A stretch of DNA of 36,478 nt from Acetobacteraceae bacterium (GTDB lineage Bacteria > Pseudomonadota > Alphaproteobacteria > Acetobacterales > Acetobacteraceae), in assembly GCA_003151425.1 (NCBI GenBank), contig PLXO01000099.1, forward strand, positions 1-36,478. The letters are read 5' to 3'. The notes below the pieces were generated by a model that ran no database searches, had not been told where the DNA came from, and saw only the letters and a list, made by a program, of their open reading frames with translations. This document shows, one piece after another, positions 32,841 through 36,478 of the stretch. The position numbers and the translations under genes were made by a program. Numbering within the stretch: position 1 is the first letter of the stretch; the number at the start of each line of letters is the position of its first letter.

Positions 32841-32889
32841 CGCAATGGTGGGAGGAGGCGCACTTGACGTTTGCGCCGGTCCATCATCG

Positions 32890-33193
32890 CTATCTCCCGG
32901 CAAGCACCGACGCAATATCGCGGCTGGCGTGAAGCACGCGGGCGATGCCGACGGGGCGGGCGAGGTGATCGTAGACGATCAGGTTAGGAGAACACCTGCA
33001 AGAATTTCACTTTCTCATCGGTCAGATCCTGACGGAGATGTCCGACGTCCGGCATATCAGCGAGAAAGCCGAGTGCATTGCCGATCTCACGCATCACGTG
33101 CCGGGAAACTGGCAGGCCCGCTTCTTTGAGCAGATAGGCTCGAATTTCGCGAAGGTCGTGTTGGGCTTCCGGCGATCAGATGTAACGCTTCAC
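32890..33193 (-). pseudogene. parE: Decayed ParE/RelE-family toxin
   Basis: Starting at GTG 33193, overlapping the antitoxin stop (GTGA), the frame reads VKRYI-stop-SPEAQHDLREIRAYLL and ADMPDVGHLRQDLTDEKVKF, then after one extra base near 32981-32992 NLIVYDHLARPVGIARVLHA. This is a ParE-type toxin. Codon 6 (33176-33178) is TGA and the total span of 304 bases is 3n+1, which fits a single-base insertion. The toxin should be dead. Confidence 0.75.
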
Positions 33194-33540
33194 TTATCGC
33201 CTTGCCGCTCAAGCACCTCGAACTGCGCTTCAATCTTGGCGAAGAAAGCGTCGCCGTCCGCACCCTTGCCGTCCCGCAGAGAGCGCACGCCCTGGGCGAT
33301 TTTCTCGCGCATCGTCGCGCGGTGTTCAGCGGTAAGCGGCAGTTCGTCATCCGGCAGGCCGAGTTCGCGGGTTCGTTGCGAAGCCAACTCGCGTAGCCGC
33401 CAGCGGCGGTTTTCCAGATAGCCCTCCAGGGCGTCGCGCACGACTTCGGTCGCGGGGCGGTGCTCGTCGTCGGCCGCAGTCTGAATTTCGGCTACCAGGG
33501 CGGCAGGAATGGCGAGGTCGGTGTGGCTGCGCGGTTTCAT
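33190..33540 (-). CDS. Ribbon-helix-helix antitoxin (ParD/CopG-like)
   Basis: A 116-residue protein whose N-terminus (SHTDLAIPAALVAEIQTAADDE, then TEVVRDALEGYLENRR) fits a ribbon-helix-helix DNA-binding antitoxin. The C-terminal half is charged and helical (AEHRATMREKIAQGVRSL) and would wrap the toxin. It overlaps the decayed parE by four bases downstream and a short remnant by four bases upstream. With the toxin broken it may persist as an orphan antitoxin or repressor. Confidence 0.75.
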   Translation of the reverse strand: MKPRSHTDLAIPAALVAEIQTAADDEHRPATEVVRDALEGYLENRRWRLRELASQRTRELGLPDDELPLTAEHRATMREKIAQGVRSLRDGKGADGDAFFAKIEAQFEVLERQGDK

Positions 33541-33653
33541 GGGGACACATCGTCTCCGCGCCTGTCGGCCCAGGCCCGCATCGCCGCGTCGTCGATCGGG
33601 CGGGCGGTATCCACATCGGCCAGACCCGCCAGCGTCACCCGCCGGCACCGCTC
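33537..33653 (-). pseudogene. Antitoxin-like C-terminal remnant
   Basis: The frame ending at 33537 reads RRVTLAGLADVDTARPIDD and AAMRAWADRRGDD. This resembles the conserved C-terminal end of a second type of toxin-antitoxin antitoxin (LADVDAGRxIDDxxxxxW). Its stop overlaps the start of the ribbon-helix-helix gene (ATGA). No start codon or N-terminal part is found upstream, where a palindromic repeat lies. It is likely a truncated gene. Confidence 0.45.
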
Positions 33654-33725
33654 GACACCTTCCGAGTCCCCGGCATCGGTCTCGCGGTCGCTAGAGTATT
33701 TTCGGGCTGACTGGAATCGCCGGAT

Positions 33726-33819
33726 CCACTTGTCATTGCGAGGAGCGTTGCGACGAAGCAATCTCCCGCCCCGAAGGAGGGGATTGCTTCGTCGCGGCGC
33801 TCCTCGCAATGACAGGTGG
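33726..33819. repeat. 38-bp inverted repeat (TGTCATTGCGAGGAGCG type)
   Basis: Arms 33726-33763 and 33782-33819 are near-perfect reverse complements (three mismatches) around an 18-base loop. Each arm carries TGTCATTGCGAGGAGCG and GCGACGAAGCAATC. This motif is known to me as a widely dispersed bacterial intergenic repeat, possibly MITE-like. It separates the antitoxin remnant from the ruvC region. Confidence 0.85.
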
Positions 33820-34061
33820 GGTTTCCGGTCAGGGTGAAAATGCTCTACTGGCGGAATTGGCGACATCCATGGCGTGCAATGTAGCCCTGGCGGCGGCCGG
33901 CTGCCAGGGCGAAGAGCTGAGGGCGAAGAGATGGGGGCGGTCCCATCTCGCTCAACTGTGGTGGATGGCGCGCGATGGGCAACGCCGTCGCCAAATCGTC
34001 TGCCGCATCGCCCGCCGCGCGCGTATACCGGCACAAGACAGGAACGGGACCCGATTCGCAC
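33820..34061. other. Leader region upstream of ruvC
   Basis: No gene is supported between the palindromic repeat and the ruvC start. A short direct repeat GAGGGCGAAGAG / GAGCTGAGGGCGAAGAG is seen near 33908-33931. The ruvC promoter is presumably here. Confidence 0.4.
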
Positions 34062-34568
34062 ATGGTCAGGTTGCTCGGAATCGACCCCGGCCTGCGCTTC
34101 ACCGGCTGGGGGGTGATCGAGGTGGACGGCAACCGTCTGCGCCACATCGCCGACGGGGTGATCGCGACCGATTCCGCCACCTCGGTGCCGGAGCGGCTGA
34201 AGGTGCTGCATGACGCGCTGGCCGCCCTGCTGGCCACCCACGGTCCGCACGAGGCGGCGGTCGAGGAGACCTACGTCAACCGCAACGGCGCGGCGACCTT
34301 GAAGCTTGGCTATGCCCGCGGTGTGGCGCTGCTGGCGCCGGCGCTGGCGGGCATCCCGGTCACCGAGTACGGCGCCAAGTCGGTGAAGCTGTCGGTGGTC
34401 GGCACCGGCGGGGCAGAGAAGGCACAGGTGCAGATGATGGTGCGCCGGCTGCTGCCGGGGGCGACGATCCGGCGCGCCGACGCGGCGGATGCGCTGGCGG
34501 TGGCGATCTGCCATGCGCATCACCGTGCCAGCCGGCTGGCCTGGGTGGCGGGCGCGCGGCGCGCGTGA
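34062..34568 (+). CDS. ruvC: Holliday junction endonuclease RuvC
   Basis: RuvC cuts Holliday junctions made during homologous recombination. The 168-residue protein has the RNase H-like active site: Asp7 (LLGIDPGLRFTGWG), Glu68 (AAVEETYVNRN), and Asp140/Asp143 (RADAADALAVAICH). GYARGVALL and GAKSVKLSVVGTGGAEKAQV are also family hallmarks. ATG at 34062 begins the conserved MVRLLGIDPG; the frame extends further upstream without homology. ruvA and ruvB, which usually follow, are not present in the next 1.9 kb. Confidence 0.95.
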   Translation: MVRLLGIDPGLRFTGWGVIEVDGNRLRHIADGVIATDSATSVPERLKVLHDALAALLATHGPHEAAVEETYVNRNGAATLKLGYARGVALLAPALAGIPVTEYGAKSVKLSVVGTGGAEKAQVQMMVRRLLPGATIRRADAADALAVAICHAHHRASRLAWVAGARRA

Positions 34569-34861
34569 TCGCGTTGCGCGCCAGGCGCTCGACCTCGGCG
34601 GCGCGCCGATTGCGGGTGCGGCGGAATTCGACCTGTCGGAACAGGCGCAAGCCATTGCGTTACGCAAACGGCCTGCCGTTACAAGTGCTTCGGGAGCATG
34701 GTCCGTAGGTATCTTCCGAAGCTATCCGGTCATGTGGGGTGCGAGCATGGTCTCCGGCGGTCAACCGCTGCTTGAGATTGATCCGTAACCCGCACTCGGG
34801 CCTGCCGTTCTCCCGAGTCAGGGACGTAATTTAACCCATGTATCGGCATGAGGAGACCCCC
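34569..34861. other. Gap after ruvC
   Basis: The 293 bp between ruvC and the DUF1236 gene show no RuvA-like sequence or other supported gene. The composition falls from GC-rich near ruvC to mixed toward 34800, where the promoter of the next gene should lie. Confidence 0.45.
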
Positions 34862-35197
34862 ATGAGGAAGTCACTGTTTTCGATCGTCACGGCGTCCGTG
34901 CTGCTGTCGGGCGTTGGGCTTGCTTCCGCCCAGACGACGACGACCACCACCTCGTCGCAGTGGACACCGGCTCAAGGCACCGCGATCACCGAGTACTCGA
35001 CAACCCAGAAGTACCAATCGTTCAGCGATCCCGCGATGACACCGAGCATCGGTATGGTGCTGCCCGGTACCGTCACGGTGTATCCTTTGCCGTCGACGGT
35101 GGTTGCCCCGTCGCCGGGCACCTACAGCTACAGCATCATCAATAACCAGCCCGTTGTCGTGGATACCACCACCCGGAAGGTGGTCCATACCTGGTAA
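34862..35197 (+). CDS. DUF1236-like secreted protein
   Basis: A 111-residue protein with a cleavable signal (residues 1-22, RKSLFSIVTASVLLSGVGLASA), a Thr/Ser-rich part, and a C-terminal block GMVLPGTVTVYPLP and YSYSIINNQPVVVDTTTRKVVHTW that fits DUF1236 (conserved end with V-P-TVxLYPLP and V-V-D-x-x-T-R-x-I/V-V). Function is unknown; the family is periplasmic. The ATG at 34862 has AGGAG six bases before it; the upstream ATG at 34838 is less well placed. It is followed by a terminator. Confidence 0.8.
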   Translation: MRKSLFSIVTASVLLSGVGLASAQTTTTTTSSQWTPAQGTAITEYSTTQKYQSFSDPAMTPSIGMVLPGTVTVYPLPSTVVAPSPGTYSYSIINNQPVVVDTTTRKVVHTW

Positions 35198-35215
35198 CAG
35201 CGGCTCGATCGGGAA

Positions 35216-35245
35216 AGGGCGCGCTATCCCGCTGTAGCGCGCCCT
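35216..35245 (+). terminator. Intrinsic terminator after DUF1236 gene
   Basis: AGGGCGCGCTA-TCCCGCTG-TAGCGCGCCCT gives an 11-bp perfect stem 18 bases after the stop codon, followed by CTCTTGATTT. This is a good match to a Rho-independent terminator. Confidence 0.75.
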
Positions 35246-35756
35246 CTCTTGATTTCGGACTGCAGGCAGGTTGTCGGTACACAGGCCGATGTTGTCCGTC
35301 GGGCCGAACGCAGATGCTTTCGCGTTTCCGTATTCCGAATGCGATCTGTAGGTACCGTCTGCCACCGGTCATTACACGCGCATCGCCAATGCCGGCGGCG
35401 TCTGCTTTGCCTTCCGATGTGAAACGTACTGCACGCCCAGGTTCGACTCGAACGGAACGCCGGCTTGCTTGATCGCCGGAGGCGTCGAGACGGTCTTGGT
35501 CTTTGGCGTAGCGCCTGCGAACAGCAGAAGATTCGCGCGCGTGCCGCGGAGAATCTCGAATAGTACCGGTTGCGCGTCCGCATGTGCCTTGGAGGCGTGT
35601 CAGAACAACGTGCCGGCCCGTACGAGAAAGCCAGCTTGCCATGGGCGGGCGAGGCTGAGCAATGGGTAGATTCCGAGCCTACCGCAGCGTCGCCTTGCCG
35701 ATTAACTTTCCGAACACGCGCTGTCCGGCACGTCTCGCCTCGAAAGGAATTCGTCC
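35246..35756. other. Gap without supported gene
   Basis: About 510 bp with only short or shadow frames. No ribosome site, repeat or RNA gene was recognised. Confidence 0.4.
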
Positions 35757-35894
35757 TTAGTTTCGAAAATTGCCCTCTCCCTCGCTCTCGTGGCGGGTGG
35801 CACCCTGCCGCTCGCGAGTTCAGCGGAAGCAGCGATCGGCGACGGCGCCCTCGTCATTCGGAGAACGGATCGATGCGTGCACTCATTGCTGTGA
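35757..35894 (+). pseudogene. Possible secreted-protein remnant with lost start codon
   Basis: From 35757 the frame reads VSKIALSLALVAGGTLPLAS and then SAEAAIGDGALVIRR, a clear Sec signal peptide. AAAGGA (35743-35748) lies eight bases upstream, exactly placed for a start, but the codon there is TTA instead of ATG. The frame stops at 35894, overlapping the next gene. This suggests the ruin of a small secreted protein. Confidence 0.35.
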
Positions 35895-36079
35895 TAGTGA
35901 TCATCTATATTGCCGGCGTTGGCGTTGCGCTGGCACCAACGATTCAGGCCAAGTGGAATGGCGCTTCAGCGTCAGACCTTGCCAGCAGCGTCGCGCAGGC
36001 TCTGCCCGATGCAGTCATTTGGCCGGCACGGGCCTACCACAGCATAACCGATCATAACAGCATAACCGACCATAGTTGA
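35873..36079 (+). CDS. Small membrane protein
   Basis: A 68-residue protein with one N-terminal hydrophobic helix (ALIAVIVIIYIAGVGVALAP) followed by a short periplasmic or cytoplasmic tail (IQAKWNGASASDLASSVAQA, then LPDAVIWPARAYHSI). It ends in a doubled SITDH segment from a short repeat of the DNA. The ribosome site GGAGAA lies before the ATG. Similar short proteins occur in Rhizobiales as uncharacterised genes, as far as I recall. Function is unknown. Confidence 0.65.
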   Translation: MRALIAVIVIIYIAGVGVALAPTIQAKWNGASASDLASSVAQALPDAVIWPARAYHSITDHNSITDHS

Positions 36080-36478
36080 TCGCGTTGGACGGACTGGCGG
36101 ACGTTGGTTTCGCGCAATCCCCGCCTGCATCCGCCGGATGACGGTCTTGCCGAGGCAACGATTGGTGGGTTCCGGGGATTTGGCGATGCCAGGCCCTCGA
36201 TGCGCGGGCTTCTGTGCTCCCAAGAGGGTGCAATTGACGCGGCGCGCGCCGAAGACGCCGATTTTGTAGCCATCGGGACGCACCTCTCCCATGGACCGCA
36301 CGGAATGCGCCTCGGTCTTCGTCTCGGCCGCGATGAAGGTCCGCTTTCCCTCCCCACCCATCGAAGACATTCCAACCGACACACCGCCGTGTAGCACCCC
36401 CTCGGGCCGGCCGAACCTGGACGCAATGCGCGGCGACGACGGGCAGCAATCCTCATTTTGGCCCATCTGGTTGCCACA
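36080..36478. other. Window end, no supported gene
   Basis: Open frames on both strands (the longest on the minus strand, from 36466) lack a visible ribosome site or known motif and show the biased composition of shadows. A gene running off the end cannot be excluded. Confidence 0.35.

Noticed and set aside
30789-32867. 692-residue plus-strand frame over the antiporter
   Set aside because: Gln/His/Arg-rich antisense shadow of the Kef-type gene.
32757-32915. N-terminal extension of the antiporter
   Set aside because: It crosses a 16-bp tandem repeat and precedes the first conserved helix; the ATG at 32756 fits the family start.
33176-33178. TGA in parE as selenocysteine or recoded codon
   Set aside because: A second lesion (one-base insertion) further on shows plain decay.
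35972-36466. 164-residue minus-strand frame at the window end
   Set aside because: It overlaps the better-supported small membrane gene and shows no recognisable motif or ribosome site.

Overview
The window is GC-rich chromosomal DNA of an alphaproteobacterium, most probably a member of the Acetobacteraceae. This is an inference from the gene order tatB-tatC-serS and zapA-6S RNA-5-formyl-THF cyclo-ligase, the codon use, and the style of the accessory genes. No rRNA or tRNA gene and no complete transposase was seen, so the assignment is not certain.

Left part (1-7.75 kb): a 95-121 bp tandem repeat array precedes the overlapping tatB-tatC pair and serS (protein export and seryl-tRNA charging). 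A small cytoplasmic HExxH (DUF922-like) protein follows. On the minus strand lie cysK, a 2-oxoglutarate/Fe(II) oxygenase, a 41-residue ORF and hemN. hemN is headed by two FNR-type dyads, pointing to anaerobic control of heme synthesis.

First accessory block (7.9-15.45 kb): an overlapping pair of unknown genes (a repeat-rich HGGxSTG protein and its partner), an unknown 320-residue protein, a large helicase-less type ISP-like DNA methyltransferase with a degenerate nuclease motif, and a small divergent gene.

Housekeeping block (15.6-20.3 kb): class I aldolase followed by thiE, an unknown small gene, a coiled-coil gene with zapA, a probable 6S RNA, 5-formyltetrahydrofolate cyclo-ligase, and a YmdB-type metallophosphoesterase. 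Next comes a compact metabolic cluster (20.5-24.1 kb): two uroporphyrinogen-decarboxylase-family paralogues flanking an MHS-type transporter.

Second accessory block (25.1-34.0 kb): yebC and ruvC, usually neighbours, are separated by about 9 kb. This stretch holds truncated genes (Uma2, recF and HGGxSTG fragments), a small gene with a dyad over its ribosome site, an AT-rich overlapping pair (HNH nuclease plus acidic partner), two overlapping glycosyltransferase-like genes, a Kef-type antiporter, and an antitoxin next to a decayed ParE toxin. No ruvA or ruvB follows ruvC; only a DUF1236 secreted protein and a small membrane protein can be supported after it.

Across the window, 15-18 bp in-frame tandem duplications recur in unrelated genes (cyclo-ligase, antiporter, URO-D paralogue, small ORF), alongside many long hairpin-type dispersed repeats. 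The best candidates for undescribed biology are the URO-D/MHS/URO-D cluster, the HNH plus acidic partner cassette, the type ISP-like locus with its unknown neighbours, and the HGGxSTG bicistron.
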